Notes: a model not told the origin generated them from the letters alone. 64,000 bases of DNA from Marinobacter sp. 2_MG-2023 (GCF_030546935.1 NZ_JAUOPH010000007.1:62001-126000), one strand, 5' to 3'. Shown: positions 18,046 through 31,112, counted from the stretch's first letter. Numbers and translations: made by a program.

Positions 18046-18309
18046 CAAGTGCTTCCTTGTAGTTTAGATGTTACGGTATCTGCCTATCCTGCTAACGCTT
18101 TGGCGCGGCCGGCCAGTTGGAAAAGCGCAGGGTCCGGGCGCGCGCAAGACTTGCCTGCTAGCATAATTGCAAGTAAGATTCGCGGTCTGTTTGCGGCAGG
18201 GCATGATTGTGCCCCGTCTTCTCCATTGATTCAAACATGCGGTGCCTGGCACCAGGGCTGTAATGATTGCCCCGTGATCAGGTAGCGGCATGACCCACAG
18301 AGGTTCGCC

Positions 18310-18531
18310 ATGAAAGAAGGTATCCACCCCAAGTACGAAGAGATTACCGCAACATGTTCCTGCGGTAACGTAATCAAGACTCGCTCTACGATCGGTCATG
18401 ATCTGCAGCTTGATGTTTGTTCACAATGCCACCCGTTCTATACTGGCAAGCAGAAAGTTATGGACACTGGCGGCCGCATCGACCGCTTCCAGAAGCGTTT
18501 CGGTGGTCGTATCGCGGGTAAGAAAGACTGA
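18310..18531 (+). CDS. rpmE: Ribosomal protein L31 (zinc-binding form)
   Basis: A 73-residue protein of the large ribosomal subunit. Four cysteines, C16, C18, C37 and C40, mark the zinc-binding form; it may act as a zinc reserve that is replaced by a cysteine-free paralogue under zinc limitation. The 261-bp gap to priA has no other gene; it holds a GGTGC/GCACC hairpin at about 18240-18253 but no promoter boxes I trust. Confidence 0.97.
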   Translation: MKEGIHPKYEEITATCSCGNVIKTRSTIGHDLQLDVCSQCHPFYTGKQKVMDTGGRIDRFQKRFGGRIAGKKD

Positions 18532-18548
18532 TACATCTGCTGATTTTC

Positions 18549-18578
18549 AAAAAAAGCGCCTGCAGGCGCTTTTTTTGT
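18549..18578 (+). terminator. Rho-independent terminator after rpmE
   Basis: A perfect palindrome, GCGCCTGCAGGCGC, is flanked by seven A on the left and seven T on the right. It can act on either strand and closes the rpmE transcript. Confidence 0.9.
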
Positions 18579-18762
18579 GTCTGGTGAAAATTACCTGTCT
18601 TGTTTTTGATTATAGGCAATTTGCCGTATTGACTGGTCAGATTTTGCTCGACTTGCCCCTTGTCGTTTTGGGGCGAGCGAGCCATAATGGCGCGCTCCTT
18701 CAGGCAGGCGTCTGCCGTCTGGAGGTTTATTACCTTTAAACGTGACAAACGGAACAGTGGCA

Positions 18763-20028
18763 ATGTCTCAAGATCTGAAAGAAGCAGCCCTTGAATATCA
18801 CGCCAAGCCGCGGCCTGGGAAGATTAGTGTAGAAATCTCCAAGCCGACAGCGACCGCCCGCGACCTTGCCTTGGCATATAGCCCGGGTGTTGCTGAGCCG
18901 GTTCGTGAAATCGCGAAGGACCCGGAGAACGCCTACAAGTACACTGCCAAGGGCAACCTTGTGGCTGTTATCTCTGACGGTACGGCGATTCTTGGTCTGG
19001 GTAACCTGGGCCCGCTGGCGAGCAAGCCGGTAATGGAAGGCAAAGGCGTACTGTTCAAGCGCTTTGCTGGAATTGACGTGTTCGATATCGAGGTCAACTC
19101 TGAAAGCCCGCAGGCGTTCATTGAAACCGTTGAGCGTATCGCTGACACCTTCGGTGGTATCAACCTTGAGGATATCAAGGCGCCGGAGTGTTTCGAGATT
19201 GAGCGAGCGTTAATCGAGAAGTGCAACGTGCCTATCTTCCATGATGATCAGCACGGTACTGCAATTGTTACTGCAGCGGGCATGATCAATGCCCTTGAGC
19301 TTCAGGGTAAAAAAATTGAAGAAGCGAAGGTGGTATGCCTGGGCGCCGGTGCAGCTGCAATCGCTTGTATGAAGTTGTTGATCAGCTGCGGTATTCGCTC
19401 TGAAAACATCTTCATGCTTGACCGCAAGGGTGTGATCCACTCTGGTCGTGATGACCTCAATCAGTACAAGGCAATGTTTGCCAACGACACTGATAAGCGT
19501 ACGCTGGATGAGGCGATGGAGGGCGCGGATGTGTTCCTCGGTTTGTCTGGACCTGACCTGTTGAGCGGGGATCAGCTAGCGAAGATGGCGCCAAACCCGG
19601 TTGTTTTTGCTTGCTCCAATCCGGATCCGGAAATTAACCCAGCGTTGGCTCATTCGGTTCGTGATGATCTTATTATGGCTACTGGCCGTTCTGACTACCC
19701 GAACCAGGTGAACAACGTGCTTGGTTTCCCGTTCATCTTCCGTGGTGCTCTGGACGTTCGCGCAAGCTGCATTAACGAAGAGATGAAAGTGGCTGCGGTA
19801 GATGCCATTCGTAAGCTGGCGAAAGAGCCGGTTCCGCAGGAGATTTGTGAAGCCTACGGTGCTGACAGTTTCGAATTCGGCAAGGAATACATCATTCCGA
19901 AGCCCATGGATGTTCGCCTTCTGGAAGTTGTTCCGGCAGCCGTGGCGCGTGCGGCAGTGGACTCAGGGGTTGCCGGTAAGGGGTACCCTGCACATTATCC
20001 GCTGAAGAGTATGGATGACATCATCTGA
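18763..20028 (+). CDS. maeB: NAD(P)-dependent malic enzyme, short form
   Basis: A 421-residue oxaloacetate-decarboxylating malate dehydrogenase that converts malate to pyruvate and CO2, supplying pyruvate and reducing power. The malic domain carries LAYSPGVAEP and FHDDQHGTAIV (metal-binding acids), and the Rossmann domain carries VVCLGAGAAAIACMK. It lacks the C-terminal phosphotransacetylase-like domain found in E. coli MaeB (about 759 residues), as in the homologous Pseudomonas gene beside rpmE. A GTG at 18742 is in frame, but the ATG at 18763 matches the family N-terminus MSQDLK and has GGA 9 nt upstream. Cofactor preference is not evident. Confidence 0.93.
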   Translation: MSQDLKEAALEYHAKPRPGKISVEISKPTATARDLALAYSPGVAEPVREIAKDPENAYKYTAKGNLVAVISDGTAILGLGNLGPLASKPVMEGKGVLFKRFAGIDVFDIEVNSESPQAFIETVERIADTFGGINLEDIKAPECFEIERALIEKCNVPIFHDDQHGTAIVTAAGMINALELQGKKIEEAKVVCLGAGAAAIACMKLLISCGIRSENIFMLDRKGVIHSGRDDLNQYKAMFANDTDKRTLDEAMEGADVFLGLSGPDLLSGDQLAKMAPNPVVFACSNPDPEINPALAHSVRDDLIMATGRSDYPNQVNNVLGFPFIFRGALDVRASCINEEMKVAAVDAIRKLAKEPVPQEICEAYGADSFEFGKEYIIPKPMDVRLLEVVPAAVARAAVDSGVAGKGYPAHYPLKSMDDII

Positions 20029-20049
20029 CCGATGGCGTTGTGCGTTTAC

Positions 20050-20085
20050 AAAAAAACCGGCGGTGATCCCGCCGGTTTTTTTGTG
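20050..20085. terminator. Bidirectional terminator between maeB and mrcA
   Basis: CCGGCGG and CCGCCGG pair around a 5-nt loop, with an A-run before and a run of seven T after. It serves both of the convergent genes. Confidence 0.9.
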
Positions 20086-20117
20086 GTTAAATATTCGTGT
20101 TGCGCCCTGATGCCGGG

Positions 20118-22634
20118 CTAGAAAATCTGTCGAGAAAGGTCGTCCCCGTTTCCGCGTGTACCCCCTGGGCCCGAGTCATCCGCTGACAGCGGTGCGGGCG
20201 CATCTTCTTCTTTAAATATCTCGAAGACGCCTTCTTCGCCGGGTCTGGCCCGCTTACCCGTGTCGGAGTTTATGCGGATGTTAACGATACCGTTCGGTCT
20301 GGGCATGAAAGCCGAGGGCGACTCACTCAGCGCTACCTTCATGTAGTCGACCCAGATGGGCAGGGCAGTGCTTGCGCCAAACTCTCTGCGCCCGAGTGGG
20401 GCTGGCTGATCAAAGCCTACCCACACGGTAGTGGCAAGGTTGTGATTGAAGCCTGCAAACCAGGTGTCTCTCTGTTCGTTGGTTGTGCCGGTTTTGCCGG
20501 CTATATCATCCCGCCCCAGTGCTAGCGCGCGTCGCCCGGTTCCACGCTTGACAACATCCCGAAGCATTGAGTGCAGAATATAAACGGAGCGTTCATCTGC
20601 CAGTCGTCGCATGACGCGGGTTTCCGGCGCGACTTCTGCTGTGGTCGCTGGGGATCTTTCGGCTTCGTTGGCGATATTTGCTGGTTCAGTCTCAATCGTG
20701 TCGCAGTCCTGCTCACAAAGCACGACGTCCGGGGCTTCGTAAACCGTTTCGCCGTTAACATCCGTAATGCTCTGAATAAGGAAAGGCTCCACGTCGTAAC
20801 CACCATTGGCTATAACAGCCAGGCCGCGGGCCAGTTCCATCGGGGAAAGTTGGCCGCTACCCAGAGAGAGGGAGAGGTCTTTGGGCATGCTCTCAACCGG
20901 AACCTTCAACTGATTGAGGTAGTCGAGCGTCTGGGGGATGCCGATATCCCTCAGCAGCCGGATAGAAACCAGATTGCGGGAGCGGTAGAGCGCTTCTCGC
21001 AGTGTGGTTGGGCCATAGAATTGTCCGGACGAGTTCTGTGGGCGCCAGGCGGTTTCGAGCTCCGAGTCGTCAAATACGATCGGGGCGTCGTTGTAGATGG
21101 TTGCGGGTGTGACACCGCTTTCCAGGGCGGCTAGATACAAGAACGGCTTGAAGGTGGAACCCGGCTGCCGCCTCGCTTGCATGGCACGATTGTATTTACT
21201 TTGTCCGAAGCTATACCCACCGGCGAGAGCTTCAATCGCCCCCGTTTTAGCCTCAAGGGATATAAGAGCTCCCTCTGCTTTCGGCACCTGCATCAGCGAA
21301 ACCTTGACGGGCTGGCCTATTCCGGATGTAGTAATCCCTTCTTCCTGCTCGCCATTCTCTGGCGCTGTTGGGGCTTGCGGTAGTTCGTCTATGCGAACGT
21401 AGACAACATCGCCAACGCTTACAACATCAGAAGGCTTTTCCGGCTTGGGGCCGGTCAGGTTTTCTGTTTTGTAGCGCATGGCCCACTGCATTGATTCGAA
21501 CGGCATAACCGCAGGGCCAAACCTTCTGACGTGAGCAAGTACTTCCTTTTTCTCATCGCTAACGGCCGTTACAACTGCAGGCATCAGGGATTCAATTCTC
21601 GGATAGTTCAGCATGGCGTTGGAGAGGTTCTCTCCCGCCAGGGTCTCGGCATCGAGTTGGCCGATGGCGCCCCGGAACCCATGTCGGCGATCATAGGCTT
21701 CAAGGCCGCTCCTGAGGGCGTCCGTAGCCGTTTGCTGGTCTTTGCTGTCTACCGTCAGCGTGACGGTGTAGCCATCTGTGTATGCTTCCTCGCCGAAGCG
21801 CCTGACCATCTCGGCACGGGCCATCTCGGCGACGTAGTCGGCATCTACTTCGGTCTCCGTAGCATTATATGTGGCTGTTAGAGGTGCCGTGATGGCGAGC
21901 TCATAGGCATCTGGGCTGATAAAGCCGAGATCCTTCATTCGGCCCAGGATCCAGTCTCTGCGTTGCATTGCGCGCTGGGGGTTGGCCAGGGGGTTGTAGG
22001 CTGAAGGCGCCTTGGGTAGGCCGGCAAGCATGGCCATTTGAGCAAGAGAAAGCTCGTTGACCGGCTTGTTGTAATAAACGCGGGCAGCGGCGGCGATGCC
22101 ATAGGCACGATTGCCCAGGTAAATTTTGTTCAGGTACAGCTCGAGAATCCGGTTTTTGTCTAGTTCACGCTCTATCTGAACTGCCAGGAGTATCTCATTG
22201 AACTTGCGGATAAAGGTGCGATCACGTGACAAAAAGTAATTTTTTGCAACCTGCATTGTGATCGTACTACCGCCGGATTGGATCGAGCCGGTAGAGACCA
22301 GTTCGATTGCAGCCCGCGCCAGGCCTTTGATGTCGACCCCGAAGTGCTCGTAAAATCGTGCGTCTTCCGCCGCCATAAAGGCTTGTAACTGAATTGTTGG
22401 GATCTGTTCTATTGTGATCGGTGCCCTTCTCTTTTCTCCGAATTCTGCTATTAATCTGTTGTCTTTGCTATACACCCGCAGCGGCGTCTGGAGTTTTATG
22501 TCCAGAAGTTGCTCGACAGGGGGAAGGCCCGGACGGAGGTAAAGGTAGAAGCCTGAGCCTACGATAACGGCGACACTCAGTCCGGTGAGAAATAACCATG
22601 CAAAAAGGCGAGAAGTACGCAACAAATGAGACAT
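20118..22634 (-). CDS. mrcA: Penicillin-binding protein 1A
   Basis: An 838-residue class A penicillin-binding protein that polymerises and crosslinks peptidoglycan. It has one membrane anchor (about 10-32), a GT51 glycosyltransferase domain with catalytic E90 in EDARFYEHFG, an OB-like insert, and a transpeptidase domain with the active serine S493 and K496 in STFK, the SRN motif, and K714 in KTGTT. The tail is acidic and disordered. It is divergent from pilM across 202 bp, the standard ponA-pilMNOPQ arrangement of Pseudomonas. Confidence 0.96.
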   Translation of the reverse strand: MSHLLRTSRLFAWLFLTGLSVAVIVGSGFYLYLRPGLPPVEQLLDIKLQTPLRVYSKDNRLIAEFGEKRRAPITIEQIPTIQLQAFMAAEDARFYEHFGVDIKGLARAAIELVSTGSIQSGGSTITMQVAKNYFLSRDRTFIRKFNEILLAVQIERELDKNRILELYLNKIYLGNRAYGIAAAARVYYNKPVNELSLAQMAMLAGLPKAPSAYNPLANPQRAMQRRDWILGRMKDLGFISPDAYELAITAPLTATYNATETEVDADYVAEMARAEMVRRFGEEAYTDGYTVTLTVDSKDQQTATDALRSGLEAYDRRHGFRGAIGQLDAETLAGENLSNAMLNYPRIESLMPAVVTAVSDEKKEVLAHVRRFGPAVMPFESMQWAMRYKTENLTGPKPEKPSDVVSVGDVVYVRIDELPQAPTAPENGEQEEGITTSGIGQPVKVSLMQVPKAEGALISLEAKTGAIEALAGGYSFGQSKYNRAMQARRQPGSTFKPFLYLAALESGVTPATIYNDAPIVFDDSELETAWRPQNSSGQFYGPTTLREALYRSRNLVSIRLLRDIGIPQTLDYLNQLKVPVESMPKDLSLSLGSGQLSPMELARGLAVIANGGYDVEPFLIQSITDVNGETVYEAPDVVLCEQDCDTIETEPANIANEAERSPATTAEVAPETRVMRRLADERSVYILHSMLRDVVKRGTGRRALALGRDDIAGKTGTTNEQRDTWFAGFNHNLATTVWVGFDQPAPLGRREFGASTALPIWVDYMKVALSESPSAFMPRPNGIVNIRINSDTGKRARPGEEGVFEIFKEEDAPAPLSADDSGPGGTRGNGDDLSRQIF

Positions 22635-23900
<1,266 letters not shown>

Positions 23901-23901
<1 letters not shown>

Positions 23902-24464
23902 TGGCAAGAATTAACCTCAGGCCCTGGCGCGAAGAGCTTCGGGCAGAGAAACAAAAGCAGTTTGTTGTGATGGTTGTTGGTGCGGCTATTATTGCCGGTG
24001 GCCTTACATTCCTTTGGAATACTCACCTCGACAACAGCATTTCATATCAGCAATCCCGTAATGCTTACATAGAATCTGCTGCTAAAAAACTGGATGAACA
24101 GATCCGGGAAATAGAAAGTCTCAAGCGCAAACGTGATGAGCTTTTGGCCCGTATGAAGGTTATTCAGGATCTGCAGGGTAAGCGACCTGTGATTGTCCGG
24201 GCCTTTGATGAGCTGGTGCGCACTTTGCCGGATGGGCTCTTCTATACCGATTTGAAACGGGCAGGTGATCGGGTGAGTATTGTGGGTATGGCAGAATCAA
24301 ACAGCCGTGTCTCGACTCTTATGCGACAGTTTGAGGAGTCCGACTGGTTCACGAGTCCGAACCTCTCGAATGTGTCATCGGCAGACAGTCGGCGGGCTGG
24401 TTACAGCCAGTTCAATATGACTGTCAAACAAAAAACACCTGAGCCCGAAGGGGAGGATAAGTAA
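23901..24464 (+). CDS. pilN: Type IV pilus inner-membrane protein PilN
   Basis: A 187-residue bitopic protein. The cytoplasmic start MARINLRPWREE is the PilM-binding motif, followed by a membrane helix (about 22-42), a coiled coil (SAAKKLDEQIREIESLKRKRDELL) and a periplasmic ferredoxin-like domain that pairs with PilO. Its first base overlaps the pilM stop codon. Confidence 0.95.
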
Positions 24465-25075
24465 TGAGCCTCGCGGACTCGCTGAAAAGCCTCAATGAAT
24501 TTGATATCAATGACCTTGATATAAATAATGCCGGTATCTGGCCAGCTCCCATCAAAGCCATTGTTGTCCTGATTGTTTTCGGCCTGATTATGGGTGGCGG
24601 TTACTGGTTCTTTATCAAGGATCAATACGTGCAGCTCGACAGGGTTGAGAAAACGGAACAGGATTTGCGCAAAAAGTACGAAGAGAAAGCCTATCAGGTG
24701 GCTAACCTGGAGGTTTTTAAAGCGCAAATGGTCGAGATGGAAGAAACCTTCGGCGCGCTTGTGCGACAGCTTCCAAGTGAAACGGAAGTGCCGGGGCTTT
24801 TGGAGGATATTACCAATACGGCTCTGGGTAGTGGTCTGGCCCTCCAGGAGGTCAAGCTCCAGGCTGAGCAGAAACGTGATTTCTATTCTGAATTGCCGAT
24901 TAATATCCGTGTTTCAGGTACATATCACGAACTGGCTACGTTCGTAAGCAGTGTTGCAAGTCTCCCACGGATTGTCACTCTGCACGATTTAACCATTAAA
25001 CCAACTGGCGGAGACGGTGAGCGACTTGATATGCAGGTTGTTGCCCGTACCTACCGCTACCGGGCTGGAGAATGA
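24464..25075 (+). CDS. pilO: Type IV pilus inner-membrane protein PilO
   Basis: A 203-residue bitopic partner of PilN. A short cytoplasmic stretch ends with one membrane helix (about 27-48), then a coiled coil and a periplasmic domain ending in RTYRYRAGE. The heterodimer with PilN positions PilP under the secretin. It shares one base with the pilN stop codon and overlaps pilP by 4 bp. Confidence 0.95.
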   Translation: MSLADSLKSLNEFDINDLDINNAGIWPAPIKAIVVLIVFGLIMGGGYWFFIKDQYVQLDRVEKTEQDLRKKYEEKAYQVANLEVFKAQMVEMEETFGALVRQLPSETEVPGLLEDITNTALGSGLALQEVKLQAEQKRDFYSELPINIRVSGTYHELATFVSSVASLPRIVTLHDLTIKPTGGDGERLDMQVVARTYRYRAGE

Positions 25076-25626
25076 GCATGGCAGCAAAGCATGCGGGAAA
25101 AGCCTGGCTGGGTGTTTGTCTGGTATCACTCCTGACCGCCTGTTCCCAGGGCAGCGGATTTTCCGATCTGGACAAATTTATGGCAGACACACGAGCCAAG
25201 CCTCGGGGTCATGTCGAGCCATTGCCGGAATTCAACGCTTACGAGGCGTTCAGCTATTCTGCGGCGGATAGGCGCGCGCCATTCGAGCCGCCGATAGATG
25301 TCCAGCTGACTATGGTTGATGAAAAACCGGTCAGTGACATTGAGCCAGATCTGGATCGACCTAACGAAGTGCTTGAGAATTTCGATCTCAAGGACTTGGG
25401 CATGGTTGGTACGCTTCAGGGTGTTTCGGGCGGTCTTTATGCACTGATTCAGGACAATGCGGGTGGTATTCACCGCGTTCGTACCGGGAACTTCATGGGG
25501 CAGAACTACGGCCGAATAATTGGCGTCAGTGAAACCCGGATCGAGCTAATCGAAATCGTTCCTAATGGCCGGGGTGGTTGGGTAGAGCGTCCTCGCTCTC
25601 TGACCCTGGAAGAAGACGCAGGGTAA
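25072..25626 (+). CDS. pilP: Type IV pilus lipoprotein PilP
   Basis: A 184-residue inner-membrane-anchored lipoprotein. The signal peptide ends in a LLTAC lipobox with C24 as the lipidated residue. A disordered region is followed by a beta-rich HR domain (DLGMVGTLQGVSGGLYALIQ and VRTGNFMGQNYGRI) that binds the N-terminal domains of PilQ and PilN-PilO. Confidence 0.95.
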   Translation: MSMAAKHAGKAWLGVCLVSLLTACSQGSGFSDLDKFMADTRAKPRGHVEPLPEFNAYEAFSYSAADRRAPFEPPIDVQLTMVDEKPVSDIEPDLDRPNEVLENFDLKDLGMVGTLQGVSGGLYALIQDNAGGIHRVRTGNFMGQNYGRIIGVSETRIELIEIVPNGRGGWVERPRSLTLEEDAG

Positions 25627-25637
25627 GGAGCGGCTGG

Positions 25638-27731
25638 ATGAAAATTGAAAGAAAAATGCATATACAAAAAAGTTCGGGGTCGAGGCTAGCGATGTTCAGA
25701 AAACTCAATCTATACGTCAGCGTGATTGCTTTTGGGTTGTTCTCCGGCCTGGCCAGTGCGGTCACGCTGGAAGACGTGTCGTTTTCGTCGCTACCGGGGG
25801 AACGCCTGGAAGTGACACTTCAGTTTGATGGTCAGCCACCTGAACCGTCGGGATACACTATTGAGCGCCCCGCACGAATTGCGGTTGATTTGCGCGATAC
25901 GACCAGCGGCCTTAACAGTCGCAGTATTCCTTTGGGATCGGGCAACGCTCAAAGCATGACTGTAGTGGAAACCAAGGATCGTACCCGCCTGATATTCAAC
26001 TTGGTTGAGCTGGCGCCATACGAGACGGTTCGCAATAACAATTCTTTGGTGATGACCATTGGCGGGGAGTTCAGCGGCAGTGCGGTGGCAGCCAGCACCT
26101 CGGGAAGCTCTGCTTCCGCGAAGCCCGCAGTATCTCCGGACACGCTCGCTGGTGTAGATTTCCGTCGCGGCAAGGATGGCGAAGGTCGCGTAATTGTCGA
26201 GCTGGGCAGCTCTGCTACCCAAATCGACCTGTCTGAGCTTGGCGGAAAAATTCGCCTGACGATGGATGGAATCGCTGTACCCGCAGACCTGCGTCGCCGT
26301 CTCGACGTAACTGACTTCGCAACGCCGGTCAGCCGCATCGATACGTTTGTTGAAGATGGCAATGCGGTGGTCGAGATTCGTCCCGAAGGCAACTACGACT
26401 ATATTGCCTACCAGTCTGGTAGCCAATTCACTGTCAGTGTTGAAAAGTTGAGTGAAGAAGAGGCTGAATCTCGCCGGGAAGAAAAGTTCCCATACACCGG
26501 CGAAAAACTGTCTCTGAACTTCCAAGATATAGAAGTTCGCTCCGTTCTTCAGCTGATTGCTGACTTCACTGGCTTGAATCTTGTAGCAAGTGACACGGTC
26601 GGCGGAAGCATAACTTTGCGCCTGCAGAATGTGCCCTGGGATCAGGCTCTGGATCTGATTCTGAAAACCAAGGGTCTGGATAAACGTCAGATTGGTAACG
26701 TGCTTCTTGTTGCACCGGCCGATGAAATTGCCGCCCGTGAGAAGCTTGAACTCGAAACGACCAAGCAGATTGCTGAGCTTGCACCCGTTCGCCTCGATAT
26801 CGTTCAGGTCAATTACGCCAAAGCAGCGGACATTGTTGCATTGATCCAGGCGGACGCAGAGTTGATATCGGATCGCGGTTTCGTATCTTCTGATGTTCGG
26901 ACCAATACCATCAGCGTTCGTGAGACATCTGAAAAGCTGGAAGAAATTCGTCGCCTTGTTTCCACCTGGGACGTTCCCGTGCGTCAGGTTTCGATTGAGG
27001 CCCGCATAGTGCGCGCTCAGAACAATGTTGCCGAAGAGCTTGGTGTGCGCTGGGGTGCTGCTGGCCAGGGCGATGCGAATGGCGGGTCCAACAATCTTGT
27101 AATTGGTGGTTCTCAGAGTGGCTTGGGTGGAGCTCTCGGCTTTCCTTCTGACCTGAACGTAGACCTTGGCACCACTCGGTCACCAGCCGGCTCCGTGGCC
27201 TTTGGCTATATTGGTACCGACTTCCTGATCGATATGGAGCTTTCTGCCTATGAGAGTGATGGTCAGGCCGAAGTTGTTTCGCAGCCCCGTGTGGTTACCG
27301 CTGATCGCCAGACTGCCTCGATCAAGTCAGGTGAAGAAATTCCCTATCAGGAAGCTTCTTCAAGCGGTGCGACCTCTGTGTCGTTCAAGGAAGCTGTGTT
27401 GTCGCTTGAGGTAACTCCTCAGATTACGCCCGATGACAAAATCATTATGGATCTGGTAGTCAATCAGGATTCCCGTGGTGAGGTTACAGAAGGTATCCCG
27501 TCGATTAATACCAACGAGGTAACGACTCAAGTGCTCGTAGGGAACGGTGAAACGGTTGTGCTGGGCGGTATTTTCCAGTCTGAGGTTGCGACTACTGTGG
27601 TCAAGACCCCAGTGTTGGGCGATATCCCTTATCTTGGACGCTTGTTCAAGCGCACAGAGAAAATCAATGAGCGCAGTGAGCTGTTGATCTTTATTACCCC
27701 TAAGATCATCAAGAACGACTTGATCCAGTAA
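25638..27731 (+). CDS. pilQ: Type IV pilus secretin PilQ
   Basis: A 697-residue outer-membrane secretin that forms the pilus exit channel. A signal peptide ending in ASA is followed by two AMIN domains (about 30-280) that bind peptidoglycan, an STN/N0 domain (NFQDIEVRSVLQLIADFTG), an N1 domain, and the secretin domain (VSQPRVVTADRQTASIKSGEEI to TPVLGDIPYLGRLFK). The frame is open upstream, but AAGGAG lies 7 nt before this ATG and a signal peptide then follows. The longer start at 25578 would overlap pilP by 49 bp. Confidence 0.95.
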   Translation: MKIERKMHIQKSSGSRLAMFRKLNLYVSVIAFGLFSGLASAVTLEDVSFSSLPGERLEVTLQFDGQPPEPSGYTIERPARIAVDLRDTTSGLNSRSIPLGSGNAQSMTVVETKDRTRLIFNLVELAPYETVRNNNSLVMTIGGEFSGSAVAASTSGSSASAKPAVSPDTLAGVDFRRGKDGEGRVIVELGSSATQIDLSELGGKIRLTMDGIAVPADLRRRLDVTDFATPVSRIDTFVEDGNAVVEIRPEGNYDYIAYQSGSQFTVSVEKLSEEEAESRREEKFPYTGEKLSLNFQDIEVRSVLQLIADFTGLNLVASDTVGGSITLRLQNVPWDQALDLILKTKGLDKRQIGNVLLVAPADEIAAREKLELETTKQIAELAPVRLDIVQVNYAKAADIVALIQADAELISDRGFVSSDVRTNTISVRETSEKLEEIRRLVSTWDVPVRQVSIEARIVRAQNNVAEELGVRWGAAGQGDANGGSNNLVIGGSQSGLGGALGFPSDLNVDLGTTRSPAGSVAFGYIGTDFLIDMELSAYESDGQAEVVSQPRVVTADRQTASIKSGEEIPYQEASSSGATSVSFKEAVLSLEVTPQITPDDKIIMDLVVNQDSRGEVTEGIPSINTNEVTTQVLVGNGETVVLGGIFQSEVATTVVKTPVLGDIPYLGRLFKRTEKINERSELLIFITPKIIKNDLIQ

Positions 27732-27745
27732 TCTGGGTTAGATAG

Positions 27746-27778
27746 AAAAAGCCGCCGCGCCAAACCGGCGGCTTTTTT
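27746..27778 (+). terminator. Rho-independent terminator after pilQ
   Basis: GCCGCCG and CGGCGGC pair around an 8-nt loop, followed by a run of six T. It separates the pil operon from aroK. Confidence 0.88.
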
Positions 27779-27865
27779 GTGTCTGTATATCTCTCGGTAC
27801 TGACGCTTATGCAATCTTCAGCCCTGTGATATTCTCACCCGCCTGAACCCTATTGAGCGGAAGTT

Positions 27866-28432
27866 ATGTCTTTGCCCAAACGTGTAGTCCTGGTTGGCCC
27901 CATGGGCGCCGGTAAGAGTACGATTGGCCGGATGCTCGCCCGGGAGCTGGGGTATCGATTCCTTGACTCTGATCGAATCATTGAGGAGCGTTGCGGGGCG
28001 AATATTCCCTGGATATTCGATGTTGAGGGTGAGGAAGGCTTCAGGCAGCGAGAAACAGCCATGCTAGAGGAGTTGGCTGCAGAACCAGGTACGGTTCTAG
28101 CGACCGGTGGCGGTGCAGTCATGCGTGTCGACAACCATTCGGTGCTGAAAAAAGATGCGGTGGTGGTCTATTTGAGAACCTCGATAGAGCAACAGGTAGA
28201 GCGCACTCGTAAGGACCGCAATCGGCCGCTGCTGCAGAACGATGACCCCGAGGCCGTACTGCGCAGGTTGTTTGCGATCAGGGATCCGTTATACACCGAG
28301 CTTGCTGACATCGTTATGCACACGGATCGTAAGAGCCCCCGATTGGTGGTCCGCCAACTCGTTAATCGTATTAATCCCAAAACGCCGCGACAACAAAGAC
28401 AGGTGCGAAAGGAGGGTCGTAACCATGTATAA
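27866..28432 (+). CDS. aroK: Shikimate kinase
   Basis: A 188-residue P-loop kinase that phosphorylates shikimate at the 3-hydroxyl in the chorismate pathway. Walker A is GPMGAGKST (11-19); DSD (shikimate binding), FR in GFRQRE, the GGGA loop and the RNRPL lid motif are all present. The basic C-terminus is somewhat longer than usual. It overlaps aroB by 8 bp, as in many gammaproteobacteria. Confidence 0.96.
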   Translation: MSLPKRVVLVGPMGAGKSTIGRMLARELGYRFLDSDRIIEERCGANIPWIFDVEGEEGFRQRETAMLEELAAEPGTVLATGGGAVMRVDNHSVLKKDAVVVYLRTSIEQQVERTRKDRNRPLLQNDDPEAVLRRLFAIRDPLYTELADIVMHTDRKSPRLVVRQLVNRINPKTPRQQRQVRKEGRNHV

Positions 28433-29522
28433 CCTGCTTCACGAACTTAATGTCAGCCTGGGAGATCGCAGTTACCCCATCATGATCGGCGAAGGCATGT
28501 TGGGTGCGTATGATCTTTCCGGTTACGTTGGCGGCTCTCAGGTAATGATCGTAACTAACGATGTTGTCGGCCCTTTGTATCTTGAGCAGGCCAGAGCCTG
28601 TTTCCCCGGCAAGAGTGTGGATACCGTTGTGCTGCCTGATGGGGAAAAGCATAAAGACTGGCAAACGCTGAACCTGATTTTTGATGCCTTGCTGGAAAAG
28701 CGGCACACGCGTAAAACTACGCTTGTGGCCTTGGGCGGCGGAGTTGTCGGCGATATGACGGGGTTTGCTGCAGCATGCTATCAGCGCGGCGTACCTTTCA
28801 TTCAAATACCGACGACTCTTCTGTCTCAGGTTGACTCCTCGGTGGGTGGGAAAACAGGCATCAACCACCCGCTTGGAAAAAATATGGTTGGTGCTTTCCA
28901 TCAGCCCGAAGCTGTACTGATTGATACGGATACCCTTCAAACCCTGCCGCCGAGAGAGGTGTCTGCAGGGCTCGCAGAGATTATAAAGTATGGCCTGATA
29001 AGGGATACGGACTTTCTCGGCTGGCTTGAACTTGTGATTGATAAGCTAGTAACTCTCGACCGCAAGGCCCTTGCGGAGGCCATCTTTCGGTCATGCGCAT
29101 GCAAAGCGGATGTCGTCGCTCAGGATGAGCGCGAAAACGGGCTCAGAGCCACACTGAACCTTGGTCATACCTTTGGTCATGCTATAGAGACCTATGCTGG
29201 CTATGGTAACTGGTTGCATGGAGAGGCAGTGGGGACGGGCATGATTATGGCGGCGGACCTGTCTGCGCGTGAAGGCTCTATCAGTCAGGCTGATTATGAC
29301 CGCATCCTGCGGCTGGTTAACAAAGCCTGCCTGCCTGATTTGCCTCCGGCGGATATGACAGCTGCTGACTTCATGAACCTGATGGCGGTTGACAAGAAAA
29401 ATGTCGATGGGCGCTTGAGATTGGTATTGCTACGCTCTGTTGGGGACGCCGTGGTGACGTCTGATGCATCTCCGGAAAATCTCGCTGCAACGCTGAAGTC
29501 CTTCTGCCGGCATGAACGCTGA
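28425..29522 (+). CDS. aroB: 3-dehydroquinate synthase
   Basis: A 365-residue NAD- and metal-dependent enzyme that forms 3-dehydroquinate from DAHP, the second shikimate step. [39 protein letters not shown] and the metal ligands in [11 protein letters not shown] are conserved. The open frame extends 61 codons further upstream inside aroK, but GGAGGG lies about 8 nt before this ATG and the N-terminus [19 protein letters not shown] is that of AroB. Confidence 0.96.
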   Translation: MYNLLHELNVSLGDRSYPIMIGEGMLGAYDLSGYVGGSQVMIVTNDVVGPLYLEQARACFPGKSVDTVVLPDGEKHKDWQTLNLIFDALLEKRHTRKTTLVALGGGVVGDMTGFAAACYQRGVPFIQIPTTLLSQVDSSVGGKTGINHPLGKNMVGAFHQPEAVLIDTDTLQTLPPREVSAGLAEIIKYGLIRDTDFLGWLELVIDKLVTLDRKALAEAIFRSCACKADVVAQDERENGLRATLNLGHTFGHAIETYAGYGNWLHGEAVGTGMIMAADLSAREGSISQADYDRILRLVNKACLPDLPPADMTAADFMNLMAVDKKNVDGRLRLVLLRSVGDAVVTSDASPENLAATLKSFCRHER

Positions 29523-29557
29523 GCAGAGGTTGAAACATTGAACATCAGGGGGTTTTT

Positions 29558-30982
<1,425 letters not shown>

Positions 30983-31083
30983 CAGGCCTGAAAACGCGAG
31001 ACCGTTTCTTGTAACCCTTTGTCTTGTATGTTTAAACGTTCGGATTTTCGGGAATCCGTCGTTGGAAATAATATCAAATCTGT

Positions 31084-31112
31084 TTGAGTACGTGTTTGTA
31101 CGTGTGTAAAAT
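31084..31112 (+). promoter_or_regulatory. Sigma-70 promoter for gltBD
   Basis: TTGAGT (31084-31089) and TAAAAT (31107-31112) are separated by exactly 17 bp. The spacer holds two copies of GTACGTGT (31088-31095 and 31098-31105) repeating every 10 bp, i.e. one helical turn. The transcript would have a leader of about 85 nt before gltB. Confidence 0.65.
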
